Origin: Lysobacterales bacterium | Lineage (GTDB): Bacteria > Pseudomonadota > Gammaproteobacteria > Xanthomonadales > SZUA-36 | Reading direction: 5' to 3' | DNA: 64,000 bases | Assembly (NCBI GenBank): GCA_028289465.1 | Contig: JANQPM010000119.1 | Span: 1 to 64,000, forward strand | Shown: one piece after another, positions 8,651 through 15,854 of the stretch | How the letters are laid out: each line of letters starts with the position of its first letter | Numbering within the stretch: position 1 is the first letter of the stretch | The notes under the pieces: generated by a model | The model's input: the letters and a program-made list of their open reading frames with translations, nothing else | What the model was told of the DNA's origin: nothing | The model's database searches: none | Position numbers and translations under genes: made by a program

Positions 8651-9484
8651 GTGTTGTTATCGCTGTACGACAAACTGGTAGACCGCCTGCTGCGCGTTAA
8701 GGGCTACCGCACCTGGGTCTGGCGCATCTGGTACCCGTATCTGACCCGGCTGACGCAGGACGCCGATATCACCTTTCTCAACTATGCGTTACAGCCGGCG
8801 CCTCCGCATCAGCCGCTGCAATTGCAGGAAAAAGACGAAGACGACCGGCTGTGTATCAATCTCTACCACCATGTGCTCGCCGGCCAGTCGATTGCCGGTC
8901 GCACGGTACTGGAAGTGAGCTGCGGCCACGGTGGCGGGGCTTCCTATTTGTGCCGCTACTGGCGCCCCGAGCTCTACGTTGCGGTGGACCTGAATCGCAA
9001 CGGCGTTGCATTTTGCGCCCGGCGCCACGATTGTGCCGGGCTTGAGTTCACTGTCGGCAACGCACAGGCGCTGCCGTTTCCGAAAGCGGTTTTCGACCGT
9101 ATCATCAATGTGGAGGCTTCCCACTGTTATGCCGATTTTCGCGGATTTCTGAAGCAGGTTTGGCAGAGGCTGCGGCCTGGCGGCTATTTCCTGTATGCCG
9201 ATTTCCGGCCGGAGAAAGAACTGCCGGACTGGGAACGGACGCTGACCGATACCGGATTTCGGATCGTGCGGCAGCAGGATATTACCGATTCGGTGGTTCA
9301 AGGCATGCGCGCCAACAGCCGAAGATACCGGCGGTTGATCAAGCGCTGTTTTCCGTTCGGGCTGCGCTGGCTGGCGCGTCTTTTCAGCGGTATCGAAGGT
9401 TCCCGAATCTATCATGCGATGAACCGGCGCGAGCTGGTTTACCGCTCCTACTGTCTGCTCAAGCCGCGACGCGCAGGTGATTAG
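8651..9484 (+). CDS. Methyltransferase, phthiotriolone-methyltransferase-like
   Basis: 277 aa, GTG start two bases after the previous stop. SAM motif I is VLEVSCGHGGGASYL, the acidic end of strand 2 is VAVDLNRNGV, and later motifs are INVEASHCY and LRPGGYFLYADFRP. These strings, the N-terminal WRIWYPYLTRL and the C-terminal SRIYHAM...YRSYCLLKP are recognisably those of the mycobacterial phthiotriolone/phenolphthiotriolone dimycocerosate methyltransferase (Rv2952 type), which O-methylates a hydroxyl on a long-chain lipid. I infer O-methylation of a lipid-like alcohol. Recall of the family is from memory, not a search. Confidence 0.85.
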   Translation: MLLSLYDKLVDRLLRVKGYRTWVWRIWYPYLTRLTQDADITFLNYALQPAPPHQPLQLQEKDEDDRLCINLYHHVLAGQSIAGRTVLEVSCGHGGGASYLCRYWRPELYVAVDLNRNGVAFCARRHDCAGLEFTVGNAQALPFPKAVFDRIINVEASHCYADFRGFLKQVWQRLRPGGYFLYADFRPEKELPDWERTLTDTGFRIVRQQDITDSVVQGMRANSRRYRRLIKRCFPFGLRWLARLFSGIEGSRIYHAMNRRELVYRSYCLLKPRRAGD

Positions 9485-9505
9485 CTACGGGTCAATGTTG
9501 ACGGT

Positions 9506-10759
9506 TCAATTTCTTAGGCGCTGCTGAATATCATCGAGCAGCCGTCCCCACGGTTTTAGTCGTTGCAGACTTTCGGGCAGTTCGTCGATCGCGTGCCTGG
9601 CCGACTCGATATCCTCGTAGACACCGTAAATCAGCGACAGCAGACGTTGTTCGTCGCGCTTGATTCGGTACATGGCCATTCGACCTTCGAGGCCATATCG
9701 GTCGATAAAATTCATAATGCCGATGGCATCGGTCATCACTGCGAGTTGAAGGGTATAGTGGTCCGGGTTCTGCTGCATGATCCAGTTTACGCCCTGTAGT
9801 GAGAACGGCGGTTTGCTGCCTGATTCGTTGCTGCCCGTCTCAAGACCACTCTTTCCTGGATTGCCCGGCTCAGCCAGTGCGACCGCACGGCTGCCGGCGG
9901 GCTTAACAGTTTCGCCGACCGGCACCGGTGCCGAATCCGGCGGACTGGTGGCCTCAGCGTCTGCCAACGGTGCGGGATCGGATAGCCTTGTGTTTTCGCC
10001 GGCTGCGACCCGTTCGGGAACGGGTGGCTTTGTAGTCTCGCCGGCTGCGATCGCCGCCGGCTCCGGCGGGGTTGCGACCGGTACGGGGCCGCCTGGCTTC
10101 GCAGTCTCGCTGGACGTTACCGATACCGAATCGGAGGGTATGTTTTGAGAATCGAAGATTTCCTTTGCCCGCCGGTGTCCGCGCTGGGCCGCCATCCGGT
10201 ACCAGCGCATGGCTTCGACCCGGTCCCTTTTCACGCCACGGCCCAGAAAGTAGTGCGTGCCCAGATTGTATTGCGCGCTGGGCAGGCCCTGGTCGGCTGC
10301 CTTACGCCACCAGCGGATCGCTTCCTGGTCGTTCACCGCAACACCGTTACCCCGGGCGTAAGCATTACCCAGATTGAATTGGGCGGCCGGCAGGCCTTGC
10401 AGGGCTGCCAATTGATACCAGTAAACTGACTGAATATAGTTCTGCTCGACGCCTTGTCCTCGTTCGTAGATCAAACCGACCCCGAACTGGGCACGGGCGT
10501 CGCCGGCTTCCGCCAGCGGCAACCAGTGGGTCAAAGCCTGCCGGTGATCGCCCGCGTCGAATGCCCGGCGTCCGTCGCTGAATCCGTCCGCGGACGCAGT
10601 GGCGGCCATGCACCAGAGCAGGAAGGCCATGCAGCCCAGCCAGCGCCGGCAGGTTTGCCGGGCACGGCGTTTGCCACAATTGCGTTTGATAGGATTACGC
10701 TTGATCGGGTCGCGTCTGATGAGGCCGTGCTCTATGGGATAACCGTGCAGGACCCTCAC
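9506..10759 (-). CDS. Sel1-repeat protein with C-terminal SPOR-like domain
   Basis: Up to 417 aa from GTG 10759, two bases after the radical SAM stop. The stretch before the signal peptide is odd (a 5-residue repeat PIKRN) and ATG 10630 (MAFLLWCMAATASA) could be the true start. Sel1 repeats follow (GDARAQFGVGLIYERGQGV, LPAAQFNLGNAYARGNGV, LPSAQYNLGTHYFLGRGV, HRRAKEIF), then a Pro/Ala/Gly-rich linker of about 110 residues with about five imperfect copies of a GETxKPPxP-type unit, then a SPOR-like fold (HYTLQLAVMT...RLLSLIYGVYEDIESARHAI). This predicts a periplasmic, peptidoglycan-associated scaffold. Its place at the end of the peptide-modification operon is unusual. Confidence 0.8.
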   Translation of the reverse strand: MRVLHGYPIEHGLIRRDPIKRNPIKRNCGKRRARQTCRRWLGCMAFLLWCMAATASADGFSDGRRAFDAGDHRQALTHWLPLAEAGDARAQFGVGLIYERGQGVEQNYIQSVYWYQLAALQGLPAAQFNLGNAYARGNGVAVNDQEAIRWWRKAADQGLPSAQYNLGTHYFLGRGVKRDRVEAMRWYRMAAQRGHRRAKEIFDSQNIPSDSVSVTSSETAKPGGPVPVATPPEPAAIAAGETTKPPVPERVAAGENTRLSDPAPLADAEATSPPDSAPVPVGETVKPAGSRAVALAEPGNPGKSGLETGSNESGSKPPFSLQGVNWIMQQNPDHYTLQLAVMTDAIGIMNFIDRYGLEGRMAMYRIKRDEQRLLSLIYGVYEDIESARHAIDELPESLQRLKPWGRLLDDIQQRLRN

Positions 10760-10761
10760 GG

Positions 10762-11925
10762 TCAGGAAGCGCTCTCGAATGTCCGGTCTTTCCCACGGTC
10801 TTTCTTGGCGCGCTTGAACAGCCGATCGTTGAGTTTTGCCTGCGGGTGTATGCTGAGCGCATCGCCGGTGACGAGCTCGGCAGTCCCCATGCAGTAGTTT
10901 TCCATTCCGTTGGCCAGCGCCTGGTCCCGGGCGGTAAAGGCCAGTTCGCGAATTGCCTTGAGCGCTTCAGCATGGTTCCAGATTCGATCGATCGAATGTT
11001 CATGAAGGTTGCCGACCAGCCGCCGGAATTGCACGCAGGGGTAGACATTGCCGAACGGGTCTATGGCCAGGTTGGTCGATCCGGCACCGCAGTTTTTCAG
11101 CCGGCGCCCGGTCTGTATGGCCTGGCCATGGTCCGATTTGGGGTCCGGGTTGCGGTCCGGGTCACGATTTGGGCTTTGTTCGAATGATGCGTTTTTGCCG
11201 ACAACATTGACGGTCAGCGTTTTTTCCTGCTGTGCGCGTGTCTTCTCCGCCGCGCGCATCGCATGCTGTATCGTCAGCCGGTACATGTTTTCAATGCCGG
11301 CCGGGCTCGCGGTCAGTTGCACCGGGCCGGTATCGCCGTTATCGCGGGGGGTGATGACCGGGTCGAACTGAATCGGGCAATCCAACTCGTCGGCCAACGC
11401 GAGCATGGCTTCCACTTCGTGCTCGTTGTAGCGGGTCAGCGCACTGTTGATTTTTACCCGCATGCCGAGCGACCGCAGGGTTCTAATGTTGCCGATCAGG
11501 CGCTTGAAACTGCCATTCTGCAAGGTTTGCCGGTCGTGGGTTTTCGCGCACGCGCCATGCAGGCTGGTCTCGATCTGCCACGGATCCACCTCGCGTTTCA
11601 GGCGTTCCGCATTGCGCCGGTTCAGCGGCAGCGCGTTGCTCTTAACGGTGATCGAGAAACCCTTGTCCCGGGCGTAGCTTGCGACCTCGTAGAAGTGTGG
11701 ATAGATCAACGGCTCGCCGCCGGTGAAGGAAACGCTGAGCGTACCCATCTGCACCAGATCGTCCAGCAATCGCCGGTAGTGTTCCGGCGTCAGGCGCTTG
11801 CCGGCCAGGTTCAGGTCGTTGTAACAGAACTGGCACTTGAGATTGCACTGATAGGTCAGCTCCAGCAGCACCGATACCAGATGGTTGCGCTCGCGCGCAC
11901 TGGCCATTAGCCGATGGAAGCTCAT
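10762..11925 (-). CDS. Radical SAM peptide-modifying enzyme candidate
   Basis: 387 aa. The SAM-cluster motif CNLKCQFC is at residues 27-34, followed by SFTGGEPL (GGE motif) and VKSNA. The C-terminal part has CGAGSTNLAIDPFGNVYPCV, a SPASM/twitch-like auxiliary region, with a further Cys in NYCMG. Between them is an expanded loop with a 12-base DNA repeat (NPDRNPDPKSD). The ATG overlaps the PqqD stop (ATGA). With a PqqD-like recognition protein, an HprK-like kinase, a peptidase, an exporter and a precursor-like ORF, the likely role is post-translational modification of a ribosomal peptide. Chemistry (thioether, C-C link, epimerisation) cannot be told from sequence. Confidence 0.85.
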   Translation of the reverse strand: MSFHRLMASARERNHLVSVLLELTYQCNLKCQFCYNDLNLAGKRLTPEHYRRLLDDLVQMGTLSVSFTGGEPLIYPHFYEVASYARDKGFSITVKSNALPLNRRNAERLKREVDPWQIETSLHGACAKTHDRQTLQNGSFKRLIGNIRTLRSLGMRVKINSALTRYNEHEVEAMLALADELDCPIQFDPVITPRDNGDTGPVQLTASPAGIENMYRLTIQHAMRAAEKTRAQQEKTLTVNVVGKNASFEQSPNRDPDRNPDPKSDHGQAIQTGRRLKNCGAGSTNLAIDPFGNVYPCVQFRRLVGNLHEHSIDRIWNHAEALKAIRELAFTARDQALANGMENYCMGTAELVTGDALSIHPQAKLNDRLFKRAKKDRGKDRTFESAS

Positions 11926-12206
11926 CGCTGCACAGCCTCGCCGCTGAGCAAGATACCCTCATCCGCCAGTTCGGCAACAAATGAACGGATATCGCGAACC
12001 AGCTCATTTTCGCTGACTGCATATTGCGGTTTCATGCGGTGGATGATCTGTGCAACCGAACGCTGCCCGTCGCACAGCTCGAGAAATGTCAGCCCCACCT
12101 CATTGATCACCATCACTTCGGCGCGGTCCTGGTGGATCAGCACGCCTTCGTCAAAGACGCGCCGAAAGCGAATTTTCGGTTCAAGCCGCCAAATCTGTTC
12201 CATCAT
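11922..12206 (-). CDS. PqqD-family peptide chaperone
   Basis: 94 aa from the double ATG at 12206/12203; a TTG at 12218 would add four residues, but the GAGAAG upstream is better placed for the ATG. The body matches the PqqD winged-helix fold: LEPKIRFRRVFDEGVLIHQD, then VMVINEVGLTFLELCDGQRSVAQIIHRM, then ELVRDIRSFVAELADEGIL (given in pieces). PqqD proteins (RiPP recognition elements) bind the leader of a precursor peptide and present it to the radical SAM enzyme encoded next. Its start lies 14 bases after the kinase stop and its stop overlaps the next start, so the order is clearly operonic. Confidence 0.88.
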   Translation of the reverse strand: MMEQIWRLEPKIRFRRVFDEGVLIHQDRAEVMVINEVGLTFLELCDGQRSVAQIIHRMKPQYAVSENELVRDIRSFVAELADEGILLSGEAVQR

Positions 12207-12219
12207 CTTACTTCTCAAC

Positions 12220-13125
12220 TTAGCAGATCAGGTCCAAGAAGTGCGCATCTTTGGAGAAATACAGGCGCCCGACAACCCCTGTATCAGCGACGGTTTGTAG
12301 CACATCCATCAGGCGTTCACGGCGCAGCGGGTCCTGGTTTACAAAAGGTGCGCTGCCCATCAGCAGGCTGACGGCTTCGGCTGGCGAGGCCACCGCGATG
12401 CGGTTTTCCCGGTCTTTTTGCAGCCGCAACAGCCGATGAACCGGATAGTTCAGGCCGGCGCCGGTGCTGTCGCCGACCGATCCGCAAAACGGCAGCTTCT
12501 CGGCGCGCCAGTTCCCGTTATGCGAAACCAGTGCGTTGATATCGTCGCTAAGCACCGGACAGCCCTGTGCCATTGCAAAACGGCTGGCCGTGGATTTTCC
12601 GGCCCCCGAGTGCCCGAACAGAATCGTGGCACCGCCGCCCTTGACGATCGCGGCGGAGTGCAGCAGGACCCCGCCTCGGTACAACAGGTCATAAGCGGTG
12701 ATCAGGCGCAGTGCGTTTTCCAGCATCCCGGCAAAATAGGGCCCGCCCTGCGGATCGCAGATCAAGTCCATGCCGAGGCGCTCCTCCAGATGTAGGATGC
12801 CGCTGCACCAGTCCGATGTATAGGCAACGGACTTCGCTTGAAAGTCCAGCGAAGAGGTCTCGTTCAGGTCGTGGCCCTGCGGCTCGGGCCGAGGCAGTTG
12901 TCCGGGGTCGGCAAGCTGAATCCGCAGCGCGTTGGCCGACGGGCCAGCCGGCAAATGCGGCAGCCGGTATTCGGCCAGTTTTGCCGGTACGGCGGCTTGC
13001 CAGGATTCCGGAATTCCGGAAATTCGGCAGGCCCGCCCTGCGAGTCGCAGGCACAGGTCGCCATTGACCGGCGCTGTTGTCCGAGCCGGGAAGTCAGTCG
13101 CAGACCTGGCGGGCAGCGGACTCAT
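12220..13125 (-). CDS. HprK-related serine kinase (HPr-rel type)
   Basis: 301 aa from the ATG that overlaps the peptidase stop (ATGA); the frame is open further upstream but that part is unlike the family. The C-terminal half holds the HPr kinase-like core: GVLLHSAAIVKGGGATILFG leading into the P-loop GHSGAGKST, then LSDDINALV. Stand-alone HprK-like proteins next to PqqD proteins are known in lasso peptide and HPr-rel gene sets, where some phosphorylate a precursor peptide on its last serine. No true HPr protein is encoded nearby. The precursor-like ORF at 13757 ends in Ser, which fits a peptide kinase role, but this is inference. Confidence 0.85.
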   Translation of the reverse strand: MSPLPARSATDFPARTTAPVNGDLCLRLAGRACRISGIPESWQAAVPAKLAEYRLPHLPAGPSANALRIQLADPGQLPRPEPQGHDLNETSSLDFQAKSVAYTSDWCSGILHLEERLGMDLICDPQGGPYFAGMLENALRLITAYDLLYRGGVLLHSAAIVKGGGATILFGHSGAGKSTASRFAMAQGCPVLSDDINALVSHNGNWRAEKLPFCGSVGDSTGAGLNYPVHRLLRLQKDRENRIAVASPAEAVSLLMGSAPFVNQDPLRRERLMDVLQTVADTGVVGRLYFSKDAHFLDLIC

Positions 13126-13562
13126 CCGCGCCTCAGCTTGCGGTATAGCAAATAACCGAACGCCTTGATGAATCGTACCGCGGCCCATGCGCGCCGGTAC
13201 AGGGGGTAACGCACGGGCACGCCGTCGATTGCGGTGACTTTGCCGAGAATTCTGTCGACGGAGAAAGGTGCATCCGGCCGCGCTTCGCGATCGGCCTGGG
13301 TAATAGCGATCCAGCCATGCCTGCCCGGAGAGAAGCCGAGCAGGCGATGGCTGACCATCCGCTGATCGCCGCGACCGAAAACGATAATATCGCCGGGCAG
13401 GTAAAAGCGCTGCCGGGCGAGCTGTACTCGACAGCCGTTGCGCAGCAGGTTTCCCATGCAGTTGCCGTTGACCTGTACGGTCAGGGGACCATCCTTGATC
13501 AGTTCGAAGGCGGCGTTGTAGAGCATCAGAGATAGCCAGTCGTATCCCAGCGGCACGAGCAT
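13122..13562 (-). CDS. S24/S26 signal-peptidase-like protein, Ser to Cys
   Basis: 146 aa. It follows the short S26 layout of the SipW/ER type: VQVNGNCMGNLLRNGCRVQL where VxGxSMxPxLxxGD is normal, then YLPGDIIVFGRGDQRMVSHRLLG with GD and the His that replaces Lys in this subgroup. The catalytic Ser is Cys (codon TGC on the minus strand, 13460-13458), and Pro of SMxP is Gly. Either it is a cysteine peptidase variant or it has lost catalysis and binds the precursor. It is the first gene of the minus-strand operon, and its stop overlaps the kinase start. No clear ribosome site is seen before the ATG. Confidence 0.75.
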   Translation of the reverse strand: MLVPLGYDWLSLMLYNAAFELIKDGPLTVQVNGNCMGNLLRNGCRVQLARQRFYLPGDIIVFGRGDQRMVSHRLLGFSPGRHGWIAITQADREARPDAPFSVDRILGKVTAIDGVPVRYPLYRRAWAAVRFIKAFGYLLYRKLRRG

Positions 13563-13674
13563 ACGCGAACGGGCGAGGCAAGAAAAGCGAGTAGCGGTGC
13601 CGCAACACCATGAACGGCTTTCCGATCTGACGTGAAAAGCGCTGGTCGATTCGGCCTGCTGGGTTTGTGGGAGC

Positions 13675-13702
13675 TTGTAAAATTTCCGCCTTTTAGCATA
13701 AT
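13675..13702 (+). promoter_or_regulatory. Possible sigma-70 promoter of precursor ORF
   Basis: TTGTAA and CATAAT are separated by 16 bases in an AT-rich stretch, about 55 bases before the precursor ATG. Four and five of six bases match consensus. No experimental support. Confidence 0.4.
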
Positions 13703-13756
13703 CTTATAAGGTCGGTGAGATATGCCAAGTTCACTTTCGTATAAATCGGGAGCGCG

Positions 13757-13990
13757 ATGAATACCAGCTCTGGGAACATAAACTCCGGGAAAACTGATTC
13801 AGGCTCAGATAGCGACCGCAAACAACCTGAAGATTCTTTAAAGCGGTATGAAAAACCGCGCATCGTCAGCCGCGAGCGGCTGGAGTCGGTTGCCGCGGTT
13901 TGCAGCGGACCCAATTCCAAGGAAACCGGTCAGTTCGACAGCACCGGCGTTACGCTATGCGGTGCCAATGGCGGCCAAATCAGGTCCTAA
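13757..13990 (+). CDS. Candidate RiPP precursor peptide
   Basis: 77 aa, ATG preceded by GGGAGCG. The N-terminal 25 residues are polar and low-complexity (15-base DNA repeat at 13766-13810). Then comes KRYEKPRIVSRERLESVAAVC, in which the Y-x-K-P-x-I...LE.VA..C pattern is the usual leader/core border of precursors found next to PqqD and radical SAM genes. The rest is small and polar with two Cys in total (at about 49 and 68), Gly/Asn rich, ending GGQIRS. It lies alone on the plus strand, between the exporter and the peptidase, convergent with the exporter. The last residue Ser is a possible target of the HprK-like kinase. No exact family is recognised. Confidence 0.7.
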   Translation: MNTSSGNINSGKTDSGSDSDRKQPEDSLKRYEKPRIVSRERLESVAAVCSGPNSKETGQFDSTGVTLCGANGGQIRS

Positions 13991-14029
13991 CCCTAATCAG
14001 ACCTTGCCCGCATACCGGTCACAAGGAGT

Positions 14030-15706
14030 TTAGTCACCGATCACCTCGTCTTGCACCAGACGCCCCGCTTCCAGCCTCAGCAGGCGGTTCAGGTGTTTAA
14101 TCACTTTGTCGCTGTGAGTGACCACAATGACGGTCTTCTCGGCGTATTCCTGTTCCAGCATGCGTAAGAATTCCGCCTGTGCCGTGTCGTCCAGCATTCG
14201 CGTGGGTTCGTCGAACAACACGAGTTGAGACGACGGACGCAGCAGAGCACGGGCCAGAATAATCCGCTGTATCTGTCCTCCGGAAAGCTTCAGGCCCTGC
14301 GCGCCGGCGAGCGTGTCATAGCCGTCCGGCAAGGATCGGACCATTGCGTCCACGCCGGCTTTCCGGGCGCATTCCATGACGGCGTCCTGTTCCGCGCCGA
14401 GGTTCCCGTAGCGGATGTTCTCCAGAATGCTCCGGTTCCCGAGCAACGGGTTTTGCGGGACCAGGGTGATGTGCTCGCGCAGCAAACGCCGGTCCAGCCG
14501 AGACCAGTCCTGGTCATTCCAGAACAGCATGCCGGGCGCGATTCGGTCCATACCCAGCATCAGGTTGATCAGCGTGGTTTTACCGGCTCCGTTGGGGCCG
14601 GTCAGGGCTATTTTCTCGCCGTGGCGGATCGTCAAATTGATATCCTGCAGCACCGGGTTGCCCGGTCGGTAGCCAAAGTTCAAACGCTGCACTTCGATAC
14701 GGCGCAGCGGCCGGGCGGGCGCCGCCGCGTCGCCGGTATCGGTTTCCTTCGGCTGGTTAAGAAAGTCTGATAGCCGGTCGGCGGCGGCGACCCCTTGCCG
14801 GCCCTGGCCGATCAGATTGGCGAGCTGACCGAGCTGACGCAATAGCAGTAGTGCGAAAACGGCTGCAGGCAGCATCGTTTCCAGGCGCACGGATTGTGCT
14901 CGGACCTGCCGATACAACAGCCACGCAGCGATCCCGAACAGCAGAATACCGGCGATCTGTGTCATTGAAGCCAGCCACAAGCGCTGCATGCGTTCCCGCC
15001 TGCTGCCGCTGACGATAGCCTGTTGCAGCCCGCGGTAGCGCGATCGGAAAAAGTCGCCCAGGCCGTAAGCCTTTACCGTGCCGATCTGCAACAGACTGCT
15101 TTCCACCAGGCTGTGAGCCAGCGCATGTTGATCCAGCAACTGCCGGGCGGTGGTGTGGAAGCGGCGGCTGGCCCGCCACAGCAGCAGGCCTGCTGCCGTA
15201 ATCAGCAGTAAAGCGCCCGGTGCGGCCGACGGATAGTAGTGAAACAGTCCCGCCGTTGCACCGAGCAAAAAGGCCGCCGTGGTCACCAAGGATGGCAGTA
15301 CGCCGGTGAAAAGCTGGCTCGCGCGGTAAGTATCCATTGCCATTGCAGCCAGCAGTTTTGCCGGACTCCGCGCCCGGTGCACGGACATTTCGGCCTCCAG
15401 TGCATGCCGGTATTGCAGCAGGCGGAATTCAGCGTTCAAACGATCGCTGATACGTGCCGACCATTCATTGGCGAACGCATGCAGGGCCAGCGAGACCAGC
15501 AGCATACCAAGCACTACCGGCAGCGTGATTTTGACGTCCGCTGCAGACGCCTGTAGCTGCGCTACCAGGTAACCCAGCAGTACCGGAATGCTCAAGGTTG
15601 CCACGACAGCGAGAACCGCAACCGCGGACGCACCGAACAACGGCCGCAACCCGCGGCGGACAATTGCCGAAAGCGAGGGGTGCCATCGCTTAAACAAGTG
15701 ATTCAC
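14030..15706 (-). CDS. ABC transporter, fused permease and ATPase
   Basis: 558 aa, GTG start. About six membrane helices fill residues 20-300, then an ATPase domain: Walker A TGPNGAGKTT, Q-loop in VPQNPLLG, signature LSGGQ, Walker B QLVLFDEPT, and the switch His in VVTHSDK. There is no C39 peptidase domain. By its place beside the precursor and modification genes it is the likely exporter of the modified peptide, or gives self-immunity. It is separated from the peptidase-kinase operon by the plus-strand precursor ORF, so it needs its own promoter upstream of 15706. Confidence 0.88.
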   Translation of the reverse strand: MNHLFKRWHPSLSAIVRRGLRPLFGASAVAVLAVVATLSIPVLLGYLVAQLQASAADVKITLPVVLGMLLVSLALHAFANEWSARISDRLNAEFRLLQYRHALEAEMSVHRARSPAKLLAAMAMDTYRASQLFTGVLPSLVTTAAFLLGATAGLFHYYPSAAPGALLLITAAGLLLWRASRRFHTTARQLLDQHALAHSLVESSLLQIGTVKAYGLGDFFRSRYRGLQQAIVSGSRRERMQRLWLASMTQIAGILLFGIAAWLLYRQVRAQSVRLETMLPAAVFALLLLRQLGQLANLIGQGRQGVAAADRLSDFLNQPKETDTGDAAAPARPLRRIEVQRLNFGYRPGNPVLQDINLTIRHGEKIALTGPNGAGKTTLINLMLGMDRIAPGMLFWNDQDWSRLDRRLLREHITLVPQNPLLGNRSILENIRYGNLGAEQDAVMECARKAGVDAMVRSLPDGYDTLAGAQGLKLSGGQIQRIILARALLRPSSQLVLFDEPTRMLDDTAQAEFLRMLEQEYAEKTVIVVTHSDKVIKHLNRLLRLEAGRLVQDEVIGD

Positions 15707-15854
15707 CTACAGAAAATGCCGGCCGTTCCGGCAAGCGGTCAGAGGCGAAATATGAACGACTGTTTCCATCAGACAATCAATGTGTTAGCGGATGTTTATT
15801 GCTATACTTATCCACTTCATCATAAAGGCTGAGAAACCAACAGGCTAACTAAGC

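Noticed and set aside
9890-10090. CRISPR-like repeat array
   Set aside because: Repeats are imperfect, about 60 bases apart and in frame within the Sel1 protein linker; no cas genes.
13126-13611. Upstream extension of the HprK-like frame
   Set aside because: Open but Arg/Ser-rich and in the shadow of the peptidase gene; the ATG at 13125 overlaps the peptidase stop and fits the family length.
9506-15706. Lasso peptide cluster
   Set aside because: PqqD-like and HprK-like genes fit, but there is no asparagine-synthetase-like cyclase and no transglutaminase-like B2 protease; a radical SAM enzyme is present instead.
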